A DNA stretch of 64,000 bases from Albugo candida (GCA_905220665.1 CAJNAR010000023.1:62001-126000); one strand, 5' to 3'. Positions 1-12,630 are shown, numbered from the stretch's first letter. A program made the numbers and translations. Notes: a model not told the origin generated them from the sequence alone.

Positions 1-1062
1 ATTGGTGTCTTGAATGCGATATCGAGCTGCTGCGACTTCCAAAACACGCTGGCTAGACTCAACATCACGTCGGCTATCTTTTGTAACCTTTTTTTCAATG
101 CTTTGAAGCTGTTTCTTGATTTTCGTCCTCCAACTTTCCCACATTTTACCGGGATTCGAAGTTGTCGGTAACTGTTCGAGCACCAAAATCGCTTCCAATT
201 TGATTGCTTCGACAACTTTAGGATATTCAAATAGTCGTAATGACCATTTCCAATATCCTGGACCCGTAGATTGAGTTGGATTTGCAAAAGGTACTTTTTG
301 TGCCAGATGATCTCCCGCATGTCGTGGACGAAAATACTCAGAGGTTTTGTATACCATGTTGAATAGCTCTTCCGACATGCAAATATAATCAAGTCGATTC
401 TTGCGAGGTAATGGTCCTGTAAATACTGTTTCAGTCGGATGTTGGATTCGCCAAGCGTCTACCACACCCAACTGTGAAAGCCATTCCAAACACGCTAATC
501 GACTTGGTTCGTGTCGAATTGTTCCACTCGAAGCATCGATAGCTGGATCGAGTGGTGTGTTGAAATCACCAAATACGATATGTGTTGCGGTCGATTCGAA
601 AGTGTTGGAAAGCAATAACTCATAAAAACGCACTCGTTCCTCGGCCTTGACCGGAGCATATACATTGTGAATATACACCGGTGCATCGTGAATGAGAAGA
701 CGCAGAACCAAATAACGATTTCGAATGTTTCGTTCGGTGAGTTCTTCAGCTGTTGAGTAACCGGGAAAGTCTGAACGAAGGATTGTGATGACGCCGCCAC
801 TGCGGTTTTAAGTCGGATGGAGGAAAGCAGTGTTGTGGTCATTGCCAAACATATTGTGCTGCATTTTTGAGGATAATAAAAATTGAAATGATTCCAGTTG
901 GTTGTGATCGTGAAACTTGGTTTCTTGAACACAACAAATGGAGTGTTGTGATAGGATGTGGTCGATAAAAAGATGACCATTTTTATGAATTCCATTAACA
1001 TTCACCGTGAGTGCTGAGATATTGTTCCACGTCGAAATAATCGAGGAGCCCTTAGCATTCAC
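1..1062 (-). pseudogene. LINE ORF2, APE-type endonuclease domain (partial, frameshifted)
   Basis: This frame would encode the endonuclease that nicks target DNA during LINE insertion. Hallmarks appear in order on the minus strand: an N-terminal segment ALTVNVNGIH, the QET motif (CCVQETKF) near 920, NVYAPV near 660, the catalytic GDFN box near 560, RLDYI near 395 and a GDH motif near 320. They are the conserved exonuclease-endonuclease-phosphatase motifs in the usual order. The reading frame changes once near 812 and then stays open to base 1, so the domain is otherwise well preserved. The protein continues past the left edge. Confidence 0.82.
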
Positions 1063-3533
1063 GCTGAAGTGGACCAGTAATCAACCTCATTTCACCATCT
1101 TGTTGTGAGAGGTGAAGTGTTGTGTGTTCCTCAGGAAAAAAGCTGAGATTGACAGAAAGCTCAGCGATGTCACCATGGAGAAGTCCACGCCATCTACCTC
1201 CAAAACATTGCGACCAACACTTTATGCAAACGTCGGAGCGGAAGAAGGATATGATCACATTGGTTGGAAGTAAACGACAATGATGACCCAGAATCCATAT
1301 CACTGGTCCATCGGTGAGATATTGGACCCAGTGGTCGTTGGTGTAGAATGTCGGAGCAGTACACATGAATAAAAGTTCCAACAACGCGAGAGCTTTCATT
1401 GCTCGAGTCAAACCGATAACGATGTCCGGCACTGACGTCCACCACGGCATTACTTTCTCGAACAATACCGATCGCTTGGAGGGAACTTTTCCACCAACGT
1501 GGCGACTCCATCGCGTCGCAAACGTAACATCTTCGCCCAGATTGTGTGTTGCTAAAACGCGATTTATCATAAGTAGATGCGCCACTTCATCCAAAGCTTT
1601 ATCATTCGACTCCATACACGCGAGTAGCACACCATTCATCGTGATCGGATGATCAAGTGCCACTCGGATGATTTTGTTCGGATTCGTGCAGAACTGGATT
1701 ATCTTTCGCATATGAGGGATGCAAGAATCCGCTTGAACCAGCTAGTCCGGTCGGAGCGAGTGAAGGGCATTTTTGGAATCGATTTCCATTAGCTCCCCTA
1801 TTTCACCAACTCGGGTTGGTCGCTCCGATTTCTCGATCGTTGTATGACGTTTTTGATAAAAGTGTGCCGCCTCTTTCGAGGTGGCCACCTCTTGTGGCAT
1901 CCGTGCTTTCACGGGGATGATTTGAACGCGATTTCCATTCTCCGGATTGGCAACCGCTTTTACTTCTTCGATCTCCACCTCCATAGTTGCGAGTACAGAA
2001 AAATAATTACTCGTCGCTAGTTTCGGAAGCGCAAGAGGTGGTGCTTTGTAGACCATTTGTTCGAACGGTTCCACCCGGTTACGTTTCCCACTCTTCCATG
2101 CCAACTTCATGGATACATCCCCATCCCGCTCTACCCGTGGTTGTGAGTATGACTGACTGGTTAGTTGGAGGATGGGAGTAGACGGCTGCAATAAGGCTGA
2201 TGCCCCTGGTGGTGTGATAGTTGGGGGAGTATTGAGCTCCAACGAGATTTGATCGGATAGCTTCCGTTCAGGTTTCCTCGCTTCCAATTCTTGACTGAGA
2301 ACTGGCTTCACTACCTTTTGTGGTGCCACCACGAGCACCATTGGCGCGTTTGTTTGGTCTGGTTGCTGTTGTGGTTTTTGTTGCGGCTGATTTTGAATGT
2401 GGTTTTGCTTTTGCTTATGCTTATTCGATTGTTGTTGCCGTGCTACCGTGGTTGATATAGCACACAAATCCAAGCAATAAGGACCACGTTGACCAAAACG
2501 TGGTCGTTCCGATGGGATAGGAGCGTGTGTCCCTCGCACACGGTAAAGTAACTTTTCGTATGCAATTTGTTCGCATACGTTACCGATGCGGACCACTGTG
2601 GAGGGCACGTAGGAGTACTAAAGTACACTCTCCACGTCGACATCCGGACACCCTTGCACGGAACAGTTTCGCGAAAATAGTAAAGACGACTGGACATCCT
2701 AGACTGTGAAGGGAACGTAAAATCGGAATCCGTTCTTCCTCCACGCTCACTCCAAATATATCCAGGTAGTATCTGGATTCGAGAGAATCATACTCCCGAA
2801 AAAAGTATTTAGACCCGAGGATGGTTATCGGCTGGCACTCCAGCTGTTGACAAGCATCCTCGGTGGAAACCATCACTGGAAGATTGCCACCAGGCATCTT
2901 TGATACTTGAGCAATAGCTCTGCTCTCCAATAGACTCTCGAATACTGGATTCCCATGATCTTTCATAAGGGAAGACAGGATTTTCCCGTTTGATGTGCGC
3001 ACCAACGCTTGACCTGTTTACATAATCATGGGAAAGGTGGCCTTGGAGACCTTAAAAGGCTTCGCTGCCTCCAATTTTTCAGCCAACACCGACCACGCGG
3101 GATGTTGTCCATCAGCATACAATCGCATAATAGACTCGATGTCTGAGGCTTTCGGCTTTGGGAGCTCCACGCGAAATCTCGCCCGAGCTCTAGCCTGGTC
3201 CTTACGCAAGGACTCCTGCGACTTGATTATTTCTGCCAAAGTGGGACCTTTGGTGTCGTCCACACTTGCAGTTGCAGTTGCCTTTTGGTCACCCTGTGAC
3301 GGGGCAACGACAGTACCGCTTGTACCACCGGTACCACATCCTACACCGGTAGTACCGGTATTAACCTGTACCGTCACACAGGGGGTGGGGGTACTTTCCA
3401 CGTCATCACATAGGGGTGATGACTCATCAACAATCATGCAATCACCCAAAACATGGTGACTCATGAGGGTTGCCACGTCACTACAAGCGGACGCCAGCAC
3501 CCTTGGTTGTGTCGATATGTCGACTTGGACCAT
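1052..3533 (-). pseudogene. LINE ORF1 (nucleic-acid-binding gag-like protein), broken
   Basis: About 827 codons precede the endonuclease frame. The first ATG is at 3533. A TAA interrupts the frame near 3015, the frame shifts near 2600 and a TAG lies near 1741. The middle section is rich in glutamine, lysine and proline (about 2270-2450), and a threonine- and glycine-rich stretch lies near 3300-3370. Such composition is common in LINE ORF1 proteins. No zinc knuckle or RRM was recognised. Identification rests on position directly upstream of an endonuclease ORF and on co-orientation, not on a specific domain. Confidence 0.6.
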
Positions 3534-3624
3534 TGTTTTCGAGAGGACAGAGTTGAAAAAGGTAGTTTTTCGAGTTGTTTTTACTAAATTGCGTATTTAC
3601 GTAGTAGCCAGCAAATTGAGAAGT

Positions 3625-3696
3625 GCCTTTGTGGCTTAGTGGTAGAGCATCTGCCTTGTAAGCAGAAGGTCCCCGGTTCAATCCCGGGCGGAGGCA
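3625..3696 (+). tRNA. tRNA-Thr (anticodon TGT)
   Basis: The 72 bases fold as a complete cloverleaf. The acceptor stem GCCTTTG pairs with CGGAGGC (two G-T pairs), with discriminator A at 3696. The D arm carries the usual AGTGGTAGA. The anticodon stem TCTGC/GCAGA closes the loop CTTGTAA, giving anticodon TGT, which reads ACA threonine codons. The T stem CCCGG/CCGGG closes TTCAATC. There is no intron and no encoded CCA. Boxes A and B of the internal RNA polymerase III promoter look intact. It is the only structural RNA gene recognised in the window and sits between two LINE remnants. Confidence 0.96.
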
Positions 3697-3979
3697 TACG
3701 TTGGCTGCTGATAGCAGAGTAGGACTTTATTTTGAGGCGTATGGACGATGGCTTAATCCTTATTCGTGGCATTGGGAGTGGTGAGGCACCTCGTCTAGGG
3801 TCAAGATTTTTCTTATAAATATCAACCTACTCAATGAATCTATGGACGTGCCAAGAGCGCTGGCAACTACACCAGATATTAACTGTACAGGAGTTGGACC
3901 AAGATCTTCAGAGCGTTACATTTGATGATTACCACCGAACAACAGTAACAAACGGTGTCGAAATATAAGTACCACGGCG

Positions 3980-4900
3980 AACAACATTACTAAGCCACAA
4001 AGGAATCGACGTGGAAAAACTGTCCGTGGTCGACTACTACTTGCGCAGACGATTATTTATCACGGCTGTGGCGTTACGCGATGCACGTGGACATACCAGC
4101 ACAGAGTATTCGACAGTGGCAATCAATGTTAATTCGATTTGTGCTCGGTCGGAAACACAAAAAAAATCAAAACATGTTTACCTGATCAGCAAAGAATTTT
4201 TATATCTTCGCCGACAAGATGGTGGACTACAAGCTCCTTTTTTGGTAGGACGATTAGAGCTAAAACGTATTTAATTCCTTCAGCAGTTCGCATCTGATGC
4301 GTCAACAATTATTCCTGCGAATTGGACACTGCTTCGACGGAATTATTACAACTTATCCAGCCTCCCTTTGGACCACACAGGCCGATGAATATATTCACTA
4401 TCGCACCACATCGACATGGAAAAATGGTTTAATGGGAGAGCACATCTTCTTGGTTGAAATATGCATTTGAATTGTGGCATCAGATAGATTGGGTCATTGC
4501 AATTTCAGCTTTTTCCTGCTCACCAAAGCCGTCAGCACTACATGGAACAATCGTTGTGGTTCCACTGCGACCAAATTTACACAATGAAGCTGCTATTAGT
4601 AATCCGAGAAAGCAAACGATTGGTACAATCTTGGCATGGTGGAGGAGCCACATCGCACATTTCAAAAATCGAAAGCTACAGCTTTTGAGATCGAAAGTCT
4701 AAAGACTTTTTCGAGATGCGACACATGGCCAACAAAGCAAACTTTTGTCGACATGTATTACAATGACAAAGATCTGAATCCATCGTATATGCCTGAAGAA
4801 AAGTCAGTGAGTTGACTTGAAAATGAAGTCGCTCAGATAGCACAGCGCATCCACTCGGATCCTACCAAACACAAATCGCAAATCAGTTTATTCGGGACTA
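3980..4900 (+). pseudogene. LINE ORF2 C-terminal fragment, decayed
   Basis: Plus-strand segments in shifting frames resemble the region downstream of a LINE reverse transcriptase. The clearest is LRRQDGGLQAPFLVGRLELK near 4205-4265, which matches the usual R-x-x-G-G-L-x-x-P motif followed by a leucine-rich stretch. Further scraps follow to about 4800. Many stops interrupt the frames. Orientation is opposite to the LINE at the left edge, so the two are separate insertions or a rearranged pair. No poly(A) tail or boundary was found. Confidence 0.5.
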
Positions 4901-7652
4901 CACAGAAAGAAGAGGAAACATTATCTCTCCTCTATTTCGCGCCTTCAACTCTCACGAATCGTCTGGAAACCTCCCGAACCAACTAAGAGTCATCACATAT
5001 CAGCACACGGGATAAATCGGACGCAATAGATACAGAACGAATTCGAATATTTATTGCTACATCCCGGCATTTTCGGAAACGTGTATTACCGATGTTTGAA
5101 GTGCTACAGTTTTGTCTAGCCTTCCGGATGTTGCCAGTTAGATCTCGTTTCTAATTTCTAAAGGACGATCAGGTCGACATTTCGTATGAAGCAGTGGAAT
5201 CCGATCGACATCTCTTTCGCGATGGCGATCACACGGCACATCATGGACGGATCTACTCCCTATTTGGGATTAGCTCTTATCATCCCCTCCCCGTTGGGCA
5301 TATTACATGTGTAATTGTACCAGCATTACGGTCTAACGGATAGAATATGAGCAGATTATATCAGCTTCATGGCTTTCATTGCAAGCGGCGACGCTACACT
5401 TTGTTGAACCGATAGTAATCGTCTTCTTTTCGATCAGCGGTCAGCAACCCCGACAATTACAGAAATTTCCGTGATCTACACCACCTTTAGTGCGCATGTT
5501 CGGCACTTTTGTCGGCAGTAAAAAGTGCTGGATCAAATCGTAGCGCAAGGATCATTTAGTGGGTTTTCAGGATTCGACGATAATTGCTGCGGGTCCGGAA
5601 CGCCAAGTAGAAACGCAAGTGCAACTGCGATCCTAGTTGTGAATTCGAGGCTACCCAGGACTATCAATTAGATGAAATATCATCATCTCTCGTAGCTATT
5701 TATATGAAACCTTTTTATATTTGTATTTGTTATTTATGATACTCTAGGCATCTAGAGAAGTCGGTCAATCCAATATAGTAATATAGACACCTTCAGCTGA
5801 GCTGGGGCGGACCCCTATACTGCTGATAGTATATATTTGGAACGCGAACGTCTTAGGAGTATCCCTTTTTGGCCAACCTTATAATAATCATGAGCATGAT
5901 AAATGATGCGGTTGATAAAATGAATAGCCATAGCTTAATTTGTTATAGGGTTTTCCGGTCTGTTATTTTCCGGTCAAAAATACACAAACGGGATCACTAT
6001 TGTAATAGTATAAAAAGAGTGAATCTCAAATGAGCTATTTAGAAAGCATGGGACGCGTAATTAGCGTGCGAAATCTTTCATACCAAACACACACGTCTTC
6101 TCGTTTCCAACGAATCTGACCATATTGGTTGCATACCAGAGCTATCTTTCACTGAAAAAATACGACTCGCATGGATGCTTCTCTTCTGTGACTAGTCTAC
6201 ATGACCACGCAGCATCTTTAACCGACTTATGTCTACAAACAGTAGCTATTAGTGTGATTGTACAACGCTTGTATTGTATTACAAGTGTAATGTACAGCAC
6301 GCATACCGCTACATTTTTTGACGCCATCTGAACCTTCGTAATTAACCACGTGCCTTATGTCAATAAAAGCTTACATCCTGAAGTTCTCCAACCAAAAGTC
6401 GCTTGTGAAAGTTCAGTTACTCGCGCAACAAGAAGAAGAAATTTTCTCAGCATTTATTACACTTGAGCTTAACCTCTGGAATGCAAGAGTTCGTTTCTAC
6501 GCCGGATAGAGGTATAAATCATAGCACAACATACATTTAATGCGTCTTCGTTAGCGTGATTAATCGTCTTTATATCCTCTAGGGCAAGATTTAATTACAA
6601 TAAGTTGCTGAAGGTGTTGGCTGGGTTGTGTTATACAGGATTGGCCAGGCTTCATCCTCCTTATTGCCTTTTACATGAAAAAATAGTCTTTAAAAAAAAG
6701 TGCAACGTGGTGACTAATCTGCGTAGTGAAGATTTGGTCAAATCCCTTTGGTCCATCACCAATCAGCGGTTGCTGTTCAGGAATATCCACAAATAACACC
6801 CTTTTGTGGCAAAGGTATGTATGCTCAAAATTTACGAAAATCACCTTCGTTGCGTTCATACGTCAAATGTCAGTACTGAAATATCACAAGGATCTACACG
6901 CTGATATCTTAATAACCGTCTGGTGCATCACGCGATTGAATGCAAAAAATTACTTGCAAGGTGTTAAAGATAAATGACACTGTCAGAAATAGTTGCCCAA
7001 AGAATGCTTGACGTGAGCCACATTGGGCTTCCTAAACACAAGGTTTCGGCGTACGAAATTCCATGGAGCGATTTTTTCGGACAGAAATACGGATTTGTAG
7101 ATTCTTGGAACAGCGCATGGTGTGCAGTACGACATCAACATCGCCTCTACCAGTGACATCATTTGCGAAGCAAAGTAAAAAGCTGTTCTGGCAGGGTTAC
7201 ATCACAAATAGTCGCTATACCCGGTCATGAAAGCCTTTACGATGCTCATTGAACGGAAAAAAAATATTATGTCATTTTGTGTACAGTACGTTTCGAACTT
7301 ATCAAGAATAGATCAGGTCAACACTGAGGGAATAATATTTTAAAATCGAGTATTCTCGTGTAAAGTCAAGCATATTAACACACCGTCGTTAAAGCATTCC
7401 AGATCAGTGCAATGGGCTGGTCAAGTTGATTGGGAATGTGGAATTAACGCATATAATCAGGCCATAAATTGCATGTACAAGAACTCCTACTGATAAAATA
7501 AATATTAAAATACAGCAAAGATAATCTCCATATACTAAAAGCACATTAACTTGGCTTTCTTACAAAGTAGCCCGACGTTTTGTATCTTTATTTTGGACGA
7601 AGAAGTAGGAGGTTGAAGTTTGGCAAATTTTCGTGATTTTGTATGGAGAGAT
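4901..7652. other. No gene recognised; probable old repeat debris
   Basis: Only short frames (at most about 83 codons) without family resemblance are present on either strand. The left part up to about 5640 may be the tail of the LINE fragment. From about 5700 the sequence becomes AT-rich. No RNA gene, tandem repeat or promoter was recognised. Confidence 0.5.
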
Positions 7653-7740
7653 GGAAATTTGGCCGCATTTAATTATGCCGCCGCTATGGCCACAGGCAAT
7701 TGATTTAACCAATCACAGCTCACAAAATTTAATTGTTGCT
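7653..7740 (+). repeat. Left terminal inverted repeat of the FAR1-like MULE
   Basis: The repeat contains GCCGCTATGGCCACAG (7680-7695) and, after a 10-base spacer, a 23-base block at 7706-7728 that is a perfect reverse complement of 10212-10234. Confidence 0.85.
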
Positions 7741-7778
7741 AAGTATGCCAGCCAATCAGGTCACTTGTCTGTCTACTT

Positions 7779-10060
7779 TTGTACATGAGCTCATTCACGA
7801 ATCGGGCTAGATATCCGCAGTACCTCAGCAGACATGGACATGGAGCAGCAGCAGAACGAACAATTTACCGCGCGGAAGACCATGGAAGAACATATAAAGG
7901 CAGTAGCTGCTGCAAATGGCTATGGAATCGTCACCACGTCCTCATACAAGCAATGAGGTAGACGACAAGTTGTTCACTACAAATGAGATCGTTGAGGCGT
8001 AGATCGAAACCGTCACGGACTTGTCCAAGAAACAAGGGTGGCGAAAGGCAGTGCACTCATTGACTGTCCTTCAAAGGTGATGGACAGAAATCGAAAGGTA
8101 GAGCCACGCATCATGGTTGAGTGAGTTCACCGAAGAATTCAACGTTCACATTAATAATCTCCTCCCAATTAAAGACGGCACCTGGTCCTTTACAATTACA
8201 TGCGACGAGCATAAGCACGAACTTTCCACCGCCAGGAACGGTCATCCAGTTCACACTCGCATCTCGGTGTCTCAAGAGGAAGAAATTGCTGGACTCTTTA
8301 ATGCCAGCAATTGGAGCTCACTAAGCTAAAGCTCTGGAATTTGAAGCAAAAGAATGCAATCAGAAAACTCGATAGACGAACTCCAATGGATATGCTGTTC
8401 GAACCTTCACGTACTTTGGGCTCGAAATAAATATCGAGAAAGGTTCCGATGGGCGCATCACACATTTTGTTCGTCGCTCATTCGAAGAATGTGGAACTCT
8501 GAAGGAAGAACTGCGACTTCTTGTTGCTAGATTTCACCTATAAAACAAGCAAGATGAGATTTCCTTTGCTCCATGTTGTTGGAAATATCATGCTATATTC
8601 CACGTTATCGGCGGCCTTCATTTTCATGAAGAACGATGATGCTGACTCGTATGTTACCACCATCAACTTCTTACAACGACTTATCCACGCCGACCATCAA
8701 CCGAAAGTATTCGTTATATTGACAGAGAGCTTGCTCTCATGAACGCTTTGGGATAATTTTTCTTTTGGCAACTATCCTGCTTTGCATTTGGCATATTAAG
8801 AAGAACGTCGTCGCCAAATGCAAGCTTCATTTTACTGAAAAGGATGATGAGTGGAAGCATTTTCGAAGGATTGGAGAGCGGTGACTTGCCACTTGTTGTT
8901 TGTGATTAGTATTTACATTTACATTTACAATCTAAGTTATTCCTTGTTGTGAAGGTAGTTTACTCAATCACGACCGCGGAGTTCAATGAACATTGGAAAG
9001 TTTCCAACTCATATAAACAGAACGCTACACGGAATCTGTGGAGTATCTAACCAATACGTGGATCGATCCAACAAGGAGAAATTTGTTCGAGCATGGACGA
9101 ATTAGATTCGGCACTTCGGTCACACAGTCACTTCACGCAGAGAAGGTGACCACAATGTCGTGAAAGAGTTCATCGCAAGCAGCATGGAAAATCTTTTTGG
9201 GTGCTGCGAGCGGATACTTCAGTCCATGAAAACTTCCATATCGAATTTCACCACAAAACTGGCGAAGCAGCAAATAAAAATTATCGCTTTCGCGCAGCCG
9301 ACCTCACGTGGTGACATTTTTCAACATATCAACCGGAAGGTCTCATAATATTCCTTCCTACGTGTTTTTGCCAATCCCTAAAGTTGCGCAATGACATCTG
9401 GAAAGAGCTCGACGTCCGATGGCAACCGGCGCGAAGCCATGCTCTTCTACTTTTGCTACTATCTGAGAGATATCTTGCGAGCATCAGTTGCGGAAGAATA
9501 TCGCAAGCTGGAGGAGGCTTGAATTGAGCGATTTCGATGTTAATTGGCACCTTCATCAACTCCCTTCAGTACGACCTCTAGTTGCAGGCCACCCAGATGA
9601 TGCTTTGCCAGTCCTTTACGAAATATCACGCGACAATTTCAGCAACCTACCTCGACACCAGAAAGAGGCAGTATTGGAAGATCTGGAAAAGATATCACAG
9701 GTATTTCTGGGTGATTGGTTATTTTCCGTTTGATATTCTAATGGTTACTAACGCTATTCAAATAAGCAAACACCACAAGTCCTCGAAGAGCCGGAGGTTG
9801 CTCAAACGAGAGGAAGACCAAGCGGAACGAGCAACAAAACCTCGACGCGATGAGACCCTTCTCAATTTGAATACGTGGAGCGGATGCCTCCCAGGAAGAG
9901 GAAGGTGCCGACGTGCGGTGCTTGTCATCAAACGTGACACCGACGTTCATCCGCAGCGTGCCCCGTCAATGCACAGAGCCGAATTCAATATCTTGCAAAA
10001 GTTGAACGTCATCCCATCGAAGATTCTCAACAGCAAAAGACACCTTTCCAACAATCTACT
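7779..10060 (+). pseudogene. FAR1-like MULE transposase, many frameshifts and stops
   Basis: Fragments appear in the family's order but in different frames. ISVSQEEEIAGL lies near 8260. The core TYKTSKMRFPLLHVVG with AFIFMKND (8530-8650) carries the first catalytic region. CIWHIKKNVVAKC near 8785 is a hallmark of this family. A helical segment with NVVKEFIASSMENL lies near 9150-9350. The C-terminal part holds a GRPSGTS motif near 9810 and a zinc-knuckle-like C-x2-C-x3-H near 9910. FAR1-like MULE transposases cut and paste DNA, and related plant proteins became transcription factors. The number of breaks shows the copy is dead. Confidence 0.78.
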
Positions 10061-10200
10061 CCTTAGATTATCTACTATTAACCTACCATATATAGGTATC
10101 AGAAAAAAAACGTACCGACGCTAGAGCGATATAAACAAAAACAGCGTAAGAAACATTATGAGCTGGTGAATAAAAGTAGAAAAATGACCTGATTGACTTA

Positions 10201-10298
10201 GGAACAATTACATTTTGTGAGCTGTGATTGGTTAGATCAACTTTCTGTGGCCGTAGTATTAATGTCTGTGGCCATAGCGGCACCCTTAAATTATTTCC
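10201..10298 (-). repeat. Right terminal inverted repeat of the FAR1-like MULE
   Basis: It is the reverse complement of the left repeat, with a perfect 23-base block at 10212-10234 and a perfect 16-base block at 10266-10281. The spacer between them is longer than on the left (31 against 10 bases) and holds a second near-copy of the CGGCCACAG sequence, which looks like a small internal duplication. Confidence 0.85.
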
Positions 10299-10407
10299 TA
10301 TTAATACATACATATACTGTAGCCAACGAGAGAGCACCGGGTTGTGAATATTAGCCAACAACATTTGAGGTCTGTAATAGCCATCCAATATCATGCTGCA
10401 AGACACT

Positions 10408-12463
10408 TTATATGTCCATCAGGATGGAGTTCGGCACACGTCGGTGCGAACGGTAATTCTTGACCGCACATTCCGCGGATTTACCGCTTAATTCTTTGCG
10501 ATAGATGTCCATGTATCGTTGTGCCTTCCGGCAGTGATGGCGAATCTCATCCATAGTTACCGTTCTTAATACCTTTGGCACCATCTCTTTCAATCCAACC
10601 CAGGAATAATTGCAATTTTTGCGAGCCTATCGTTTGGCAGCATCCCAAACTTTCTCAATAAAATTAAGCTCCAATGAAACTTTCGGTAAATTAAAATCAA
10701 GTGGCCAGAACTCTCAATCACTTCCTACAATATGCACTTCTATTGCAGGACACCGGGCTGGTTGGCGCTAATTTTACTTGCGCAGCAGTTTTGTGACATC
10801 AGAGGACACTTTTCACGGCAGTCAAGCGTTAGTCCTGCACGCCAAAGACTACTTTTCTCAAGAAAAGTTTTGATGCCCTTTGCTTTCCACGAAGGTTTTC
10901 TTCTGCATAATCCTCTGGCAAAGTCATCTCGTGATGAACTCCATCGCCTTAGGTTGTCTCCCGCATGAAGGAATATTTTCCACCTGGTCTAAGGTTCATT
11001 CCATTTGCACAGATAGCGTTGTCGGAAAAGAAAGCATAGCTTGTGGCGTTGTCGAAGAGAAAAAGTGCTCTCATTCCTGAAAATTGAGCCTCAAATATAG
11101 GTATGGCTCGATCGCGGACTTGTTGATAAGGGTACTTTGATTCCCACCAGCCATCTCTCTTTACACCAGGGTGCATAATCACACATGGTGGCGCAGGAAC
11201 CCGCGCTCATTTTCTTCATCCAAAGCCAGACGTCCTGAAATCAGGCACAAGAATTCGCTTACATGGATACTTTTTTCTTGACCTTCCTTAATCAATGGCT
11301 GTTCACCATCCGGCAGCCAAAGGCGTTCCAAACCATCATTGGCGGAGAACGCGCTTTCGTCACGGGTAACCAAAAGAAGTGGTCGAACGTTGGCTGATGG
11401 CCAAATTATTTCGCCTTCGCGATCTTCCGCTTCCGGTGGGATAATAGGTATCCAAGGTGTTAGCTCCTCCATTTCTTCGAGAAATTCATCTCTGTATGTA
11501 AGGACGTCTTCACTTTTATGCCCATCAACATAGATACCTTTTTGAACCTCACGGTAATTGATATTCAAGGCATTCAGCCAGCGCATCATTGCTCTCTCAG
11601 ATATTTTTGTCGAATGATCATAGCCCCATCCCACAGAAATCTTAGTATTCGTATGTTCAGTCAAAGCAGCGAGTTCCACCTCGGGCTTGTTTTCATATAG
11701 GTACGGTTGCAAAGGCAGAATACAATCTACATCATGAATAAAACGTTTTCGTTTGGCATGCTTTGCTTTCCTCAATTCAGAAGGAGATCCATTCTTCAGG
11801 AAGGCGTAGGCCCAAGTACGAATAAATTTAGCGTAATCTACCCCCTTTCCAGCTGCATCTGCGATGCGGCCATCCCTTTCCTTCCGCATTTTATCAAGCG
11901 AAAAGTACGCATGTAAGCTGGCACAGAAGGGTATTCCCTTCTGTGCCAGCTTGGAAGCTTTTCAATTATCATGGTGAGAGCCACGTCTGACCACAAACCA
12001 CTATGTACATCGCCATTCTCATTGCTGTGAGCTTCATCATCCGCTTCGCTTTCCACATCAATCTTATCCTGTCCAAAAACTTCCACAACCGTTGCCTTCG
12101 GCTGCCAATACGATGTTAATGGTTTTGAGCTTGCTGCAGTATTTTCAGCATCGCGTTTTTGCGTCTGCGTGTACGAAATGAGTTCCCAACATAGCACATG
12201 GGGTGATTGCTGCTGTCCAGAACTAGAAGAACAGCTCTCTCTTTGTTGCTAAAGACTATGTCAGCATCTTCGACGCCATTTTCTATTTCGTTTCCACTGT
12301 CAAATTCACTGTCTGTATGAGAAGGATCATTGCTGTTCAGGCAAAAATTTTCGCCATTTCGTTCATGAACATCCTCATCTGCTCCAAGTTTATCGCTCTT
12401 ATTTTCCGTAGCTGCCTTTGACGCTGCACGTAGGTGCTTCCTTTGCTTTTCAAGACGTGGCAC
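10408..12463 (-). pseudogene. DDE-superfamily transposase remnant
   Basis: A minus-strand protein in four pieces begins MPRLEKQRKHLRAA at 12463 and ends near 10408. The largest open piece is 11179-11889. Features of an abundant, uncharacterised DDE family of fungal and oomycete genomes are visible: VTRDESAFSANDG (first acidic box), ALFLFDNATSYAFF (second box) followed by MNLRPGGK, and the C-terminal YMDIYRKELSGKSAECAVK. Frames shift near 12150 and 11870, and another break lies between the last two pieces. No terminal inverted repeats were recognised. The family name is left open because I recognise the motif set and not a specific superfamily. Confidence 0.7.
11915..11952. repeat. Perfect 17-base inverted repeat
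   Basis: Arm 11915-11931 is the exact reverse complement of 11936-11952, with a 4-base TATT loop. It lies inside the DDE transposase remnant and is read through as coding sequence, close to one of the frameshifts. Confidence 0.9.
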
Positions 12464-12630
12464 GGTTGATTTAGGGCCAGCGTCGGACTTTAGTGGTGAA
12501 TTTTATCGTGAAATTTTGGTCCAAATAAGAACTCCCCAAAGAAAAAAAAATCTATAAATAGATGTATTATGATTTATTTTATTTGGACGCAGAAAAAAGA
12601 GGGTATAATCATAAGTGTCTTGCACTATAC

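Larger units (their letters stand above)
1..3560 (-). mobile_element. LINE-type non-LTR retrotransposon, 5' part, degenerate
   Basis: Two consecutive reading frames on the minus strand look like ORF1 and the start of ORF2 of a LINE. ORF2 opens with an APE-type endonuclease, and the reverse transcriptase would lie beyond the left edge. ORF1 has at least two in-frame stops and a frameshift, and ORF2 has a frameshift, so the copy is inactive. The 5' limit is placed just upstream of the ORF1 start; no promoter or target-site duplication was recognised. The 5' end faces a tRNA-Thr gene about 90 bases away. Endonuclease type and ORF order fit L1/Tx1-like elements, but clade assignment needs the reverse transcriptase, which is not in the window. 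Confidence 0.8.
7653..10298 (+). mobile_element. MULE DNA transposon (FAR1-like) with terminal inverted repeats
   Basis: An element of about 2.65 kb is bounded by inverted repeats and holds a broken FAR1-type MULE transposase on the plus strand. Two repeat blocks match exactly: a 16-base block (7680-7695 against 10266-10281) and a 23-base block (7706-7728 against 10212-10234). The outer limits are set where similarity fades (GGAAAT at both ends). No convincing 8-10 base target duplication was seen, so the exact ends are approximate. Confidence 0.78.

Noticed and set aside
3625..3696. tRNA-derived SINE in place of a tRNA gene
   Set aside because: The cloverleaf is intact and the flanks show no SINE body or A-rich tail.
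3584..3772. Frame across the tRNA on the minus strand
   Set aside because: It is the well-known artefact of translating a tRNA gene and has no coding meaning.
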